Notes: generated by a model from the sequence alone, not told the origin. A stretch of DNA of 64,000 nucleotides from Thermoanaerobacterium saccharolyticum (GCF_000747665.1 NZ_BBKT01000053.1:1-64000), one strand, 5' to 3'. Positions 27,065 to 36,285 are shown, counted from the stretch's first letter. Numbers and translations: made by a program.

Positions 27065-30000
27065 ATGGGTATAGGAAAGAAACTTAATAGTTTTGTTTCG
27101 TTCTTATTGGCATTTTTGATGGTGTTTACAATGCCAATGAGTAAAGCATTTGCAGATACTACTTCTGCACCGGCAGCACCTTTGAATCCGCAAGTCTTAT
27201 CAGGTTCTGTAACAGATACGGGTTTTACTCTTATTTGGCATAAACCGGATAATTACAGTGATATTACCGACTACAAGATTACTGTAAGCGATAGTGTCTA
27301 TGAACAAGTATACTATGCAAGTGAGAATCAAACAGTGGCAAGTCCATATATTAAGCAATTTTACGATAATAATGTAGGAGATTTAAAGGATGACAGTGGA
27401 AATACTGTTAAGAGTGCATATAAGATTTCTATGCATTCATTTGTGCTTACAGGGCTTAAACCTGATACGCTGTATACGATTCAAGTACAATCTGTAGATG
27501 CTAATGGCAACGTATCAACACCAGTTACAATCACACAAAGCACTGCGCCTTCAATACCAAGTGAAAACATCATAAATATAGAGTCAACAGGCGCTGTAGG
27601 TGATGGCGTGCTGGCGGACGATGTAAACGGAATACCGTCATCAGGTACTTTAAATACGGCAGCAATACAAAAGGCAATTGACGAATGTCCAGACGGTGGC
27701 GTTGTATTGGTGCCTGCAGGGAAAATATTTGTCACAGGACCTATACATCTTAAAAGCAATATGACACTTGATGTAGAAGGTACGCTTTTAGGCACCACAG
27801 ATCCAGACCAATATCCAAATCCATACGATACTGATCCGAGTCAAGTAGGACAGAAGTCAGCGCCTCTTATTTCGACAGTCAGCACGGATGTGTACGGCAA
27901 TACGATACAGTATCAAAATATAAAGATTGTAGGACATGGCGTGATAAACGGCAATGGATGGGCGCGAGTTTCCAGCAAAGATACCAGCGTGCCTATTGAT
28001 GATCAGTTTGATCAGTATCAAAAGGGAAATAGCAGCAACATATCGACTACTGCGAAAAACCACCTTGCCTTAAATCAGTTTAATAAATATTCATCTCAAG
28101 GCACCAGCAATGCCTATGCTACAAGGTCTAACTTGATGGTATTTAACAATGTCAATGGGCTTTACATCGGTGACGGGCTTACGGTGACAAATCCGTCTTT
28201 CCATACAATATCTGTCACGAATTCGCAGAATGTTGTTTTAAACCAATTGATTGCCTCAACTTATGACTGCAATAATGGCGATGGCATAGATTTTGGCAAC
28301 AGCACAGGTTTGACTGTCGTAAATTCTGTATTCAACACAGGGGATGACGATGTCAACTTCGATGCAGGCGTTGGACTTTCAGGTGAACAAAACCCTCCAA
28401 CGGGAGATGCATGGGTGTTTGACAACTACTTTGGCAGAGGACATGGTGTAATAGCTATGGGCAGCCATACTGCAGCGTGGATTCAGAACATTTTAGCTGA
28501 GGACAATGTCATAAATGGAACCGCTATAGGGCTAAGAGGTAAATCTCAAAGCGGCAATGGCGGCGGTGCAAGAAATATTACATTTAGAGATAGTGCCCTT
28601 GCGTATATAACAGATAATGATGGATCGCCATTCTTGCTAACGGATGGATATTCAAGTGCATTGCCTACAGATACCAGCAATTGGGCACCAGATGAACCGA
28701 CATTCCACGATATTACGGTAGAAAATTGTACGGTAAATGGATCTAAAAAATACGCCATAATGTTCCAGGGTGCGCCGGATGGATTTGATTACAACATTAC
28801 TTTCAACAATGTATTTTTTGGCGCTGGAACGTATCAGACGAAGATTTACTATTTGAAAAACAGTACATTCAATAATGTAGTTTTCTATGGCTCTACTCCT
28901 AATTATGATGGCGATAAGACTACTCCCGTAAATCCATGGCATCTTGTTCATTCAACTAATATACAGTTTACGGGAAATACTACACAGCCGCAGATTCCAG
29001 AGTGGGCATCAAATAGCACAGCTACAGTGTCGAATGTGACGTACGACAGTGCATCGATAACTTGGACAAGTGCAGTTACTGGCACTTATACAGGATATCA
29101 GCTTGTAGGTGCAGACGGCACCATATTGGGAAAAGTTGAGGCAAATACTACGACTTACGATCTTACAGGACTTAATCCAGATACTCAGTATACAATAACT
29201 GTTGAAGCAACAGATGATCAAAACAATACTATCTTTGGACCAATAGTTACATTTACTACTGCCAAGGCAAGCACTACAGGTCAGGAAGGTGGAAACACTG
29301 GCGGCAGTACCGGCAATAGCGGCAGTAGCACAGGCAGTACAAACAATAACAGTGGAAGCAGCACAAGTAATATAAGCAACAATAGTGGTGCTGTAAGCAA
29401 TACAATAGGTGTAATAACAAAGAATGGCAACATTATCACATTGACGCTTGATGCAGGAAAAGCTAAAGACTTGATAGTAAATTCAAAAGACAAGGAAGTC
29501 GTATTTGACATAACCACAATAGGCCAAGGACAACAGAAAGTCGTACAGATATCAAAAGATATTTTAGATACAAGTGCAGCTAACGGCAAAGACATCGTCA
29601 TAAAATCAGACAACGCATCAATAACACTTACGAAAGATGCACTTAACCAAAACCAGATACAAAACGGTGTCAATGTATCAATAAAAGACAATGGAAAATC
29701 TAATGTGACAAATTATGTGCCGCTTTCTAATGTAGTAGACATAACAATAGGTAGTAGCAGTGGAAATGTAGCATTGGCAAAACCAGTAGAGGTAACATTA
29801 AATATATCAAAAGCCAACGATCCAAGGAAAGTAGCAGTGTACTACTACAACCCAACGACAAATCAATGGGAATACGTGGGTGGAAAGGTAGACGTGTCAT
29901 CTGGAACAATAACATTCAATGCGACGCACTTCTCACAATACGCAGCATTTGAGTACGACAAGACATTTAATGACATAAAAGACAATTGGGCAAAAGATGT

Positions 30001-30508
30001 AATAGAAGTATTAGCATCAAGGCACATAGTAGAAGGAATGACAGACAGCCAGTATGAACCAAACAAGACAGTGACGAGAGCAGAATTCACAGCAATGATA
30101 CTGAGGCTTCTAAACATAAAAGAAGAAGCATACAGCGGAGAATTTAGCGATGTAAAGAGTGGAGACTGGTATGCAAATGCAATAGAGGCAGCATACAAAG
30201 CAGGATTAATAGAAGGTGATGGAAAGAACGCAAGGCCAAATGACAGCATAACAAGAGAAGAGATGACAGCAATAGCCATGAGGGCATACGAGATGCTGAC
30301 ACAGTACAAAGAGGAAAACTTAGGTGCCACATCGTTTAGCGATGACAAATCTATAAGCGATTGGGCAAGAAATGTAGTGGCAAATGCAGCAAGATTAGGA
30401 ATAGTAAATGGAGAGCCCAACAACGTATTTGCACCTAAAGGAAATGCCACAAGAGCAGAAGCAGCAGCTATCATATACGGCTTATTAGAGAAAAGCGGAA
30501 ATATATAA
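27065..30508 (+). CDS. Secreted SLH-anchored polygalacturonase (GH28)
   Basis: A 1147-residue surface enzyme that should hydrolyse polygalacturonate (pectin). Order: signal peptide (1-30), fibronectin III domain (about 35-165), GH28 beta-helix (about 175-640), second fibronectin III domain (about 655-738), Gly/Ser/Asn linker (about 739-780), a beta-rich domain, and three SLH domains (about 967-1145). The GH28 catalytic signatures are present: NGDGIDFG (about 404), GDDDVNF (about 426), GRGHGV (about 459) and LRGKS (about 491). The SLH domains tether it to the wall polymer. It is transcribed alone behind a strong promoter with cre-like sites, so repression by better sugars is likely. Endo or exo action cannot be told from sequence. 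Confidence 0.92.
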   Translation: MGIGKKLNSFVSFLLAFLMVFTMPMSKAFADTTSAPAAPLNPQVLSGSVTDTGFTLIWHKPDNYSDITDYKITVSDSVYEQVYYASENQTVASPYIKQFYDNNVGDLKDDSGNTVKSAYKISMHSFVLTGLKPDTLYTIQVQSVDANGNVSTPVTITQSTAPSIPSENIINIESTGAVGDGVLADDVNGIPSSGTLNTAAIQKAIDECPDGGVVLVPAGKIFVTGPIHLKSNMTLDVEGTLLGTTDPDQYPNPYDTDPSQVGQKSAPLISTVSTDVYGNTIQYQNIKIVGHGVINGNGWARVSSKDTSVPIDDQFDQYQKGNSSNISTTAKNHLALNQFNKYSSQGTSNAYATRSNLMVFNNVNGLYIGDGLTVTNPSFHTISVTNSQNVVLNQLIASTYDCNNGDGIDFGNSTGLTVVNSVFNTGDDDVNFDAGVGLSGEQNPPTGDAWVFDNYFGRGHGVIAMGSHTAAWIQNILAEDNVINGTAIGLRGKSQSGNGGGARNITFRDSALAYITDNDGSPFLLTDGYSSALPTDTSNWAPDEPTFHDITVENCTVNGSKKYAIMFQGAPDGFDYNITFNNVFFGAGTYQTKIYYLKNSTFNNVVFYGSTPNYDGDKTTPVNPWHLVHSTNIQFTGNTTQPQIPEWASNSTATVSNVTYDSASITWTSAVTGTYTGYQLVGADGTILGKVEANTTTYDLTGLNPDTQYTITVEATDDQNNTIFGPIVTFTTAKASTTGQEGGNTGGSTGNSGSSTGSTNNNSGSSTSNISNNSGAVSNTIGVITKNGNIITLTLDAGKAKDLIVNSKDKEVVFDITTIGQGQQKVVQISKDILDTSAANGKDIVIKSDNASITLTKDALNQNQIQNGVNVSIKDNGKSNVTNYVPLSNVVDITIGSSSGNVALAKPVEVTLNISKANDPRKVAVYYYNPTTNQWEYVGGKVDVSSGTITFNATHFSQYAAFEYDKTFNDIKDNWAKDVIEVLASRHIVEGMTDSQYEPNKTVTRAEFTAMILRLLNIKEEAYSGEFSDVKSGDWYANAIEAAYKAGLIEGDGKNARPNDSITREEMTAIAMRAYEMLTQYKEENLGATSFSDDKSISDWARNVVANAARLGIVNGEPNNVFAPKGNATRAEAAAIIYGLLEKSGNI

Positions 30509-30514
30509 TCATTT

Positions 30515-30551
30515 CAACTGCCAACACTTCGCAAGAAGCTGTTGGCAGTTG
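30515..30551 (+). terminator. Hairpin after the polygalacturonase gene
   Basis: CAACTGCCAAC (30515-30525) pairs perfectly with GTTGGCAGTTG (30541-30551). The T run is weak, so it may protect the 3' end rather than terminate efficiently. Confidence 0.6.
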
Positions 30552-30625
30552 GCTTTGTTAGTGGATAAATTAAAGCATAATTTAGTTGCTTGATATGATA
30601 TAATTAAATTAAAGGTGATTAATAT

Positions 30626-30742
30626 ATGAATGATTTTGATATAAAAATGATCAAGAAGTTGATATTAAAAGGTCAATGGTTATTGAGTGAACATGCTTTA
30701 GACAAACTACTTGAGAAAATTACCTCTTCCAAGATGGATTGA
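30626..30742 (+). CDS. Truncated DUF4258-like toxin remnant (38 residues)
   Basis: The short ORF encodes MNDFDIKMIKKLILKGQWLL followed by SEHALDKLLEK. The segment LSEHALDKL resembles the start of DUF4258 proteins (LSxHAxxRxxER), which are about 90 residues long and pair with YgiT-type zinc-finger antitoxins such as the next gene. The ORF stops before the catalytic-like C-terminal half. AAAGGTG lies before ATG 30626. It is probably a damaged toxin, but a short real protein cannot be excluded. Confidence 0.45.
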   Translation: MNDFDIKMIKKLILKGQWLLSEHALDKLLEKITSSKMD

Positions 30743-30768
30743 TGAAAGAACAAGAGGAGGTAAATATC

Positions 30769-31002
30769 ATGAATGACAGGTGTTTTAAGTGTGGTGGGAA
30801 ATTAGAAAAGAAAGAGACGAGAATAGAAAAATGGGTAAATGATAAGCTTATTGTTATTGAGCATGTGCCAGTATTTGAATGCGTAGAATGTGGTGAAAGG
30901 TATTTTGATGCAGATACATCACTAAAGCTTGATGAGTACTTTTATGAGAAAAAACCTGTAAAGACAATTGAAGTTCCAGTCTTTGAATATAAAGAGAACT
31001 GA
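30769..31002 (+). CDS. YgiT-type zinc-finger protein (antitoxin-like)
   Basis: A 77-residue protein with two CxxC pairs, CFKCGGKL (5-12) and CVECGERYF (about 44-52), forming the zinc ribbon of the YgiT/MqsA N-terminal domain. Such proteins lacking the DNA-binding half usually follow DUF4258 or MqsR-like toxins. The start is ATG 30769, after AGAGGAGG. The toxin upstream appears truncated, so this may be an orphan. Confidence 0.75.
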   Translation: MNDRCFKCGGKLEKKETRIEKWVNDKLIVIEHVPVFECVECGERYFDADTSLKLDEYFYEKKPVKTIEVPVFEYKEN

Positions 31003-31121
31003 TCATTTTAAGAATTTTTTTATAAAAATGTTGAATTACTTAATCAAAAATGATATTATATATAGTATCAAGATGTATAAGATAATTTCGTTTTGGGAAT
31101 GCTTATATATGGAGGATTTCA

Positions 31122-31373
31122 ATGAGTCAAATAGAAAAACTCTTTGAAAAGATAGAGAATAATCCTAAGAATGTCAGGTATGAACAACTTGATAAAATTT
31201 TGAGGCATTTTGGTTTTGGTGTGCGAGAACCAAAAAGTGGTTCTAGTCATGTAACATATTTTCATCCTAAATTAGTGGATATATTGACAGTGCCTAAAGA
31301 TAGACCTTTTGTCAAAGAGATCTATGTTAAAAAAGCTTTAAAGATGATTCAGGATATTAGATGTTATGATTAA
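31122..31373 (+). CDS. hicA: HicA-type toxin
   Basis: An 83-residue protein of the HicA/YcfA family, mRNA-cleaving toxins with a double-stranded-RNA-binding fold. The landmarks are YEQLDKILRHFGFGVREPKS and the active-site segment GSSHVTYFHPK, whose histidine is the expected catalytic residue, then a C-terminal VKEIYVKKALKMI helix. It has a good ribosome site (TGGAGG). HicB follows after 30 bases and a SecB-like gene after that, a three-gene operon. N-terminal residues 1-17 extend beyond the shortest HicA proteins. It appears intact. Confidence 0.85.
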   Translation: MSQIEKLFEKIENNPKNVRYEQLDKILRHFGFGVREPKSGSSHVTYFHPKLVDILTVPKDRPFVKEIYVKKALKMIQDIRCYD

Positions 31374-31403
31374 ATTGGTGGTGATTGGAGAGGTGTTAGA
31401 ATA

Positions 31404-31889
31404 ATGGCAAACGAATTAAATTATAAAGTTGAACTTGTTAAACTTTCTGAAAAAGATGGTGGTGGCTATTTAGCCTATGTACCTAAATTGCCAGGCTGTA
31501 TGAGTGATGGTGAGACTCCAGAAGAAGCTTTAAAAAACGTTCAAGACGCTATAAAATGCTGGGTAGAAACTGCAAAAGAATTAAACAGAGCAATTCCTGA
31601 ATTTGATGAATATAAGGATGAAAATGATTATAGTGGGAAAATTCTTTTAAGAATGCCAAAAACTATGCATAAAATACTTTCTGAAATGGCCGAAAAAGAA
31701 GAAATAAGTTTAAATAATTTAATTCAGAATTTACTTTCGTTTGCTATTGGATATAAAAAAGGAGAAAGAAACGTGAATATAAATTATAATGTAGTAGTTA
31801 CAAGTAAAATAAACAAAAAATCTAAAGATAAATGGCATGAGAGAATAAATTCAAATATTGATATAATAGAAAAATTAGCAATGAGGTGA
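31404..31889 (+). CDS. hicB: HicB-type antitoxin with C-terminal extension
   Basis: A 161-residue antitoxin. The N-terminal HicB fold reads GGYLAYVPKLPGCMSDGETP and EEALKNVQDAIKCW. A ribbon-helix-helix DNA-binding segment follows (ILLRMPKTMHKILSEMAEKE, LNNLIQNLLSFAIG), so it probably represses its operon. Beyond about residue 115 a tail of some 45 residues (NVNINYNVVVTSKINKK, KWHERINSNIDI) has no HicB counterpart that I know. In toxin-antitoxin-chaperone systems, a C-terminal antitoxin extension (ChAD) makes the antitoxin depend on a SecB-like chaperone. A SecB-like gene starts four bases after this stop, which suggests the tail plays that part. Confidence 0.85.
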   Translation: MANELNYKVELVKLSEKDGGGYLAYVPKLPGCMSDGETPEEALKNVQDAIKCWVETAKELNRAIPEFDEYKDENDYSGKILLRMPKTMHKILSEMAEKEEISLNNLIQNLLSFAIGYKKGERNVNINYNVVVTSKINKKSKDKWHERINSNIDIIEKLAMR

Positions 31890-31893
31890 AATT

Positions 31894-32310
31894 ATGTCTA
31901 AGAAAAAAAAAGAAAGTATTATTGAAAAAATTGAAAACAATGAGATTATACTTAATAAAGTTGCTGGTGAAATAGTATCTAATACTATTCTTGAAAATGA
32001 TGAGGACATTAAACCTGTAGAAGAATTTGAATATGAAATATTACATGTTGATGATAATTATGCTGAAATAAAATTAATAAGTCAAATAGGATTTGAACCA
32101 AAGACAATATTTAATATTGAAATTGAATTAATAGGAAAATTTAATTTCAAACAAACTATAACAATAAAAAAAATTGAAGAAAATATAATAGATATTTTGA
32201 ATTTTATGGCGGATAAAATGAGTTTTATTGTTAGCTTTATTACTAATGAAATGTTAAAACAACCATATGTTTTACCGCCAATTGTTAAATTAAAAAATAA
32301 TAAAAACTAA
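31894..32310 (+). CDS. SecB-like chaperone of a HicAB toxin-antitoxin locus
   Basis: A 138-residue acidic protein about the length of SecB. It has a helix-rich start, a run of amphipathic beta strands (FEYEILHVDDNYAEIKLIS; IFNIEIELIGKFNFKQTI) and a C-terminal helix leading to YVLPPIVKL. The order strand-strand-strand, G-x-F, acidic stretch, long helix, LPPI is that of the SecB fold, where the last motif is (L/A)PPINF-like. Generic SecB is normally absent from Firmicutes, so its place right after hicAB argues for a dedicated chaperone. The family call comes from pattern reading, not a search. Confidence 0.6.
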   Translation: MSKKKKESIIEKIENNEIILNKVAGEIVSNTILENDEDIKPVEEFEYEILHVDDNYAEIKLISQIGFEPKTIFNIEIELIGKFNFKQTITIKKIEENIIDILNFMADKMSFIVSFITNEMLKQPYVLPPIVKLKNNKN

Positions 32311-32316
32311 AAAATT

Positions 32317-32347
32317 AAAAAAGCAGGCTTGATGTCTGCTTTTTTGA
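32317..32347 (+). terminator. Terminator of the hicA-hicB-SecB-like operon
   Basis: AAAAAAGCAG (32317-32326) pairs with CTGCTTTTTT (32336-32345). Confidence 0.85.
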
Positions 32348-32394
32348 TGCTTGTTAAGCTTTGGTACATTTTAAGAATTTTTTACTAAAATTTG

Positions 32395-32424
32395 TTGCAA
32401 TCGTTTTGTCCTCAGTGGTATAAT
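32395..32424 (+). promoter_or_regulatory. Promoter of the ABC exporter leader
   Basis: TTGCAA (32395-32400) and TATAAT (32419-32424) are 18 bp apart, placing the start about 285 nt before the first ABC gene. Confidence 0.6.
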
Positions 32425-32457
32425 ATCTGTAGTTTCTCTTTGAAAGGAAAGATTGTG

Positions 32458-32481
32458 ATGATTAAAGGTGTTCTTAAATAA
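32458..32481 (+). CDS. Candidate attenuator leader peptide MIKGVLK
   Basis: ATG 32458 (or GTG 32455) begins a seven-codon ORF after the GAAAGGAAA ribosome site. Its last codons are the very bases (32468-32478) that pair with 32576-32586. A ribosome stalled here would free the second strand to block the terminator at 32659. BmrB plays this role before bmrCD in B. subtilis. Confidence 0.55.
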   Translation: MIKGVLK

Positions 32482-32694
32482 GCCATTAGACTGAAAATGG
32501 CAAAAGTATGGCATTTTGTTTTATGGCCGTAAATTTATGGTAATTTATTGGCTTTGTTTGCTATACTTTAAATTGTTTAAGAACACAGTCAAAACACGAT
32601 CTTTGCTTTTATGCACGATAATTGTACCTATGATTATTGTGTATCGAAGTTTGCTTAAAAAGACTGTATAAGACTATGTTCTTGTACAGTCTTT
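32468..32694 (+). promoter_or_regulatory. Antibiotic-type ribosome attenuator upstream of the ABC exporter
   Basis: Segment 1 GTGTTCTTAAA (32468-32478) pairs perfectly with segment 2 TTTAAGAACAC (32576-32586). Segment 2, extended to AAGAACACAGTC (32579-32590), can instead pair 11 of 12 with GACTATGTTCTT (32672-32683), which lies in the loop of the terminator AAAGACTGTA/TACAGTCTTT (32659-32668 with 32685-32694). The two pairings exclude each other. Between them lie local hairpins, for example GCCATT/AATGGC (32482-32501). The whole 32311-32715 gap is thus a regulatory leader. Confidence 0.65.
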
Positions 32695-32715
32695 ATTTCT
32701 TAAGGGGGGATTTTT

Positions 32716-34464
32716 TTGAGGAGAATTTTAAAATACGTCTTAAGGTACAAATTATACGTGATAGTGCCGTCTATTGCCATGGTATTGGCAATCGCACTTG
32801 ATATGTTTAATCCATACCTACAGGAGGTAATTACTGATAAGGTCTTTTTAGGCGGTGACAAGAGCCTTCTTTGGCCAATTTTGTGGGCTTTTATTGCTAT
32901 CACAGCAGTGAGGACCGTATTAGGATACTTAAGAGAGTATATATTTGATGTACTTTCAGCAAAGATAAGCGTAGACATAAAGAAGGACCTTTTTGACCAC
33001 ATTCAAAGCCTTCCTTTTAGCTTTTTTGATAATATGAATACAGGTGAGCTTATGTCCAGGATAGGTGAAGATGTTGACAATGTGTGGAGGAGCATATCAT
33101 TTGGCATAAGGCTTTTTATCGAAAACATGATATATTTTATCACTGCATCAACAATACTTTTTTTTTATAAACTGGAAACTTACCTTAGTAAGTCTTTTGG
33201 GAATGCCTATCATTGGATATCTTGCGCTTCAGTTTGAAAAGAAGATTGGCATATCTTATGGGAAACTAAGCGATCAAGGTGTGCTTATGAATACGGCGGC
33301 ACAGGAGAATATAGCTGGCGTAAGGCTTGTGAAGGCTTTTGCGAGAGAAAAGTACGAGATCATGAAATTTTTAAACTTAAATAATGAAAATTTTGAGCTT
33401 AGCATGGAGCAAAACAGGATAGTGGCTAAGTATTTTCCGCCTATAGATTTTTTGACGAATTTTTCTATCGTCATATTAGTGGTCTTTGGTGGCATGTTGG
33501 TAATCAGAAGCTCTCTATCTATTGGAGAATTGGTGGCTTTTAGCGGATATATATACATGCTTATATGGCCTATGAGAATGCTGGGATTTTTGACAAATCT
33601 GATTGCACAGTCAGATGCGTCAGCTAAAAAGATAATGAGGATCATGGACATCGTTCCCTCTATCAAAGACAGTGAAGATTCTGTAAGGATAAAAGAATTA
33701 AAAGGTGATGTGGAGTTTAAGCATGTGTTTTTTAAATACCATGATGATATGGTCTTAAAAGATATAAATTTCAAGGTTTCAGCAGGTCAAACTGTTGCCA
33801 TAATGGGCACTACCGGCTCTGGAAAGTCATCTTTGGTAAATCTCATCGGGAGGTATTACGATGTATCGGAGGGTGCTGTCTATATCGATGGATACGATGT
33901 TAGAGATATAAACCTTCATGATTTGAGAAGCCAGATGGCGGTGGTGCAGCAGGATACATTCTTATTTTCTGAAAGCATCGAAGAAAATGTGAGATTTGGA
34001 AAAGAAGATGCTTCGTTTGAAGAAGTAAAGGAAGCATTAAGACTGGCCTGTGCAGATGACTTTGTTGAGGATTTTGACGACAAGTATGATACGATAGTAG
34101 GTGAAAGGGGCATAGGATTATCAGGTGGTCAAAAGCAAAGGATAGCTATTGCCAGAGCCTTATAAGGGATGCCAAGATATTAATACTTGATGATGCCACA
34201 TCTGCTCTTGACATGGATACGGAATTTAGGCTTTTAAAAAATTTAAGTGAAAGGCGAAAAAATGCTACGACATTTATCATTGCTCACAGAATATCGGCTG
34301 TTAAAAACGCAGACATGATACTTTACATGGAAGACGGACGAATCGTTGAGAAAGGAACGCATGATGAGCTTTTAGAAAAAAGAGGCAGGTACTATGAGAT
34401 ATACTTAGATCAGTTTAAAGATTTTAGCGATGAAGACTACGGCATACCGGATGCTTGCAGCTAA
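32716..34464 (+). pseudogene. ABC exporter half-transporter (BmrC-like), two frameshifts
   Basis: Joined, the frames give about 582 residues: six membrane helices, then an ATPase domain with Walker A GTTGSGKSS, signature LSGGQ and Walker B ILILDDATSALD. The catalytic Glu after Walker B is Asp, as in the degenerate subunit of heterodimeric exporters such as BmrC and TM287. The first break is a T9 run at 33158-33166 (one T too many); the second is a missing base near 34162 (LIRDAK expected after ARA). The TTG start at 32716 follows AAGGGGGG. Because the partner gene is intact and regulation is elaborate, I suspect sequence error rather than decay. Confidence 0.85.
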
Positions 34465-34493
34465 AATATTTGTAAAAAGAGGGAGGCGGGAAA

Positions 34494-36278
34494 ATGGCTA
34501 AAAATACGGTGAAGCAAGACGAAGACTTAAGGCGAATGTCAAATTTCGTCATATTGAAAAGGCTTTTTAGTTACCTTGGCAAATATAAATTTAAGGTATT
34601 TGTGGTGATAATGTTTTTGATTTTTGAGATGGCTGTAAGCTTGATAAATCCAGTTCTTATGAAGACGGCTATTGACAAAAACATACGGAATGGCGATATA
34701 AATGGTCTATTCATAATCGGTATTTTGATGGTGGTATTAAATTTTCTATCAATGATGGCGTCAAGAACCAGGATAGTGAAGATGGCATCTGTCACAAATG
34801 ACATACTTTTAAATATAAGGCATGAACTATATAGCCACATACAGAAGCTTTCGTTTTCGTTTTTTGACTCGAGGCCAGTAGGTAAAATCTTGGCAAGGGT
34901 TATTGGAGATGTTAATTCACTGCAGGATTTGTTTAATAACAGCGTTACAAACTTTATACCGCAGATTCTTACAGTAATATGTGTTGGTGCCATGATGTTT
35001 TATTTAAACAGCAAATTGGCTTTGGCTTCTATGATATTGCTTCCGATGCTTGTGATTGGTCTTTTTTCGGTAGAGACTTTATCGAGAAGAAGATGGCAGG
35101 AATTTAGAAGAAAGAGATCTACATTTAATGCGTACACACATGAAGATTTTTCAGGGATAAAAGTCGTGCAGGAGTTTGCAAATGAAGACAAGACTTCTTC
35201 AGTGTTCTTTAAGCTTGTCAAGGATATGATGGATAGCTTTGTTAAAGCTGTAAGATTGAATGACCTTTTTTGGCCTATGGTTGATGCGTCTTATGGGATT
35301 GGAGCTGTCATACTTTATTATTTTAGCGCAAAGTTTATGGGATACGGCATTACAATCGGGACAATAATAGCATTTACTATGTATATAGGCATGTTTTGGA
35401 GGCCGATTCTCGATATAAGCAATTTTTACAACAGCTTAGTCATGTCATTTGCATCTGCAGAGAGAATATTTGAGATAATGGACATTGAACCAGATATTGT
35501 AGACATGAAAAATGCCATTAAGATGCCTAAGATAAAGGGAAATGTTGAGTTTAAAAATGTCACGTTTGGTTATGAAGATGGCAGTGTTGTCTTAGATGAT
35601 GTAAGCTTTAAAGTGAATGCTGGCGAAACAATTGCGCTTGTTGGGCCTACTGGCGCAGGGAAAACTACGATTGTAAATCTCATAAGCCGTTTTTACGATC
35701 CATCTAAAGGTGCTGTCTTGATAGATGGCAAAGACATAAAGCATGTGGAGCTGGAGTCCCTGAGAAGCCAGATGGGCATAATGCTGCAGGATACGTTTTT
35801 GTTTTCGGCTACAATAAAGGAAAATATAAGGTACGGAAAGCTGGATGCTACAGACGAGGAAATCATAGCCGCTGCAAAAGCGGTAAATGCCCATGAATTT
35901 ATAATGAAGATGGAAAAAGGCTATGATACAGAGGTAAACGAGAGAGGATCAAGGCTTTCTGTAGGACAAAGACAACTTATATCATTTGCAAGAGCGCTTC
36001 TGGCAAATCCTAGAATATTGATTTTGGATGAAGCTACATCTAACATAGACACTCAGACGGAAAGGCTTGTGCAAAAAGGCATAAAGAGGCTCCTTTCAGG
36101 AAGGACGTCTTTTGTTATAGCCCATAGGCTTTCTACCATAAGGGATGCCGATAGGATAATGGTGGTAGATGGAGGGAGAATCGTAGAAGTAGGGACTCAT
36201 GATGAGCTTATGAATCGTAGAGGCCTTTATTACGACCTCTACATGTCACAGTACAAATTTTTAAGTGAAGGAGCTTAA
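34494..36278 (+). CDS. ABC exporter half-transporter (BmrD-like)
   Basis: A 594-residue exporter half with six membrane helices (about 30-330) and an ATPase domain: Walker A GPTGAGKTT, Q-loop MLQDTFLFSATIKENIRYG, signature LSVGQRQL, and Walker B ILILDEATSNID with the catalytic Glu kept. It provides the working catalytic site of a heterodimer with the preceding subunit. Drug or lipid export is the usual role of this pair. The ribosome site GGGAGG precedes ATG 34494, 29 bases after the upstream stop, and a terminator follows. Confidence 0.92.
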   Translation: MAKNTVKQDEDLRRMSNFVILKRLFSYLGKYKFKVFVVIMFLIFEMAVSLINPVLMKTAIDKNIRNGDINGLFIIGILMVVLNFLSMMASRTRIVKMASVTNDILLNIRHELYSHIQKLSFSFFDSRPVGKILARVIGDVNSLQDLFNNSVTNFIPQILTVICVGAMMFYLNSKLALASMILLPMLVIGLFSVETLSRRRWQEFRRKRSTFNAYTHEDFSGIKVVQEFANEDKTSSVFFKLVKDMMDSFVKAVRLNDLFWPMVDASYGIGAVILYYFSAKFMGYGITIGTIIAFTMYIGMFWRPILDISNFYNSLVMSFASAERIFEIMDIEPDIVDMKNAIKMPKIKGNVEFKNVTFGYEDGSVVLDDVSFKVNAGETIALVGPTGAGKTTIVNLISRFYDPSKGAVLIDGKDIKHVELESLRSQMGIMLQDTFLFSATIKENIRYGKLDATDEEIIAAAKAVNAHEFIMKMEKGYDTEVNERGSRLSVGQRQLISFARALLANPRILILDEATSNIDTQTERLVQKGIKRLLSGRTSFVIAHRLSTIRDADRIMVVDGGRIVEVGTHDELMNRRGLYYDLYMSQYKFLSEGA

Positions 36279-36285
36279 ATATATA

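Noticed and set aside
28000-29700. Several long minus-strand frames opposite the polygalacturonase
   Set aside because: They follow the codon pattern of the real gene on the other strand, lack ribosome sites and show no family motifs.
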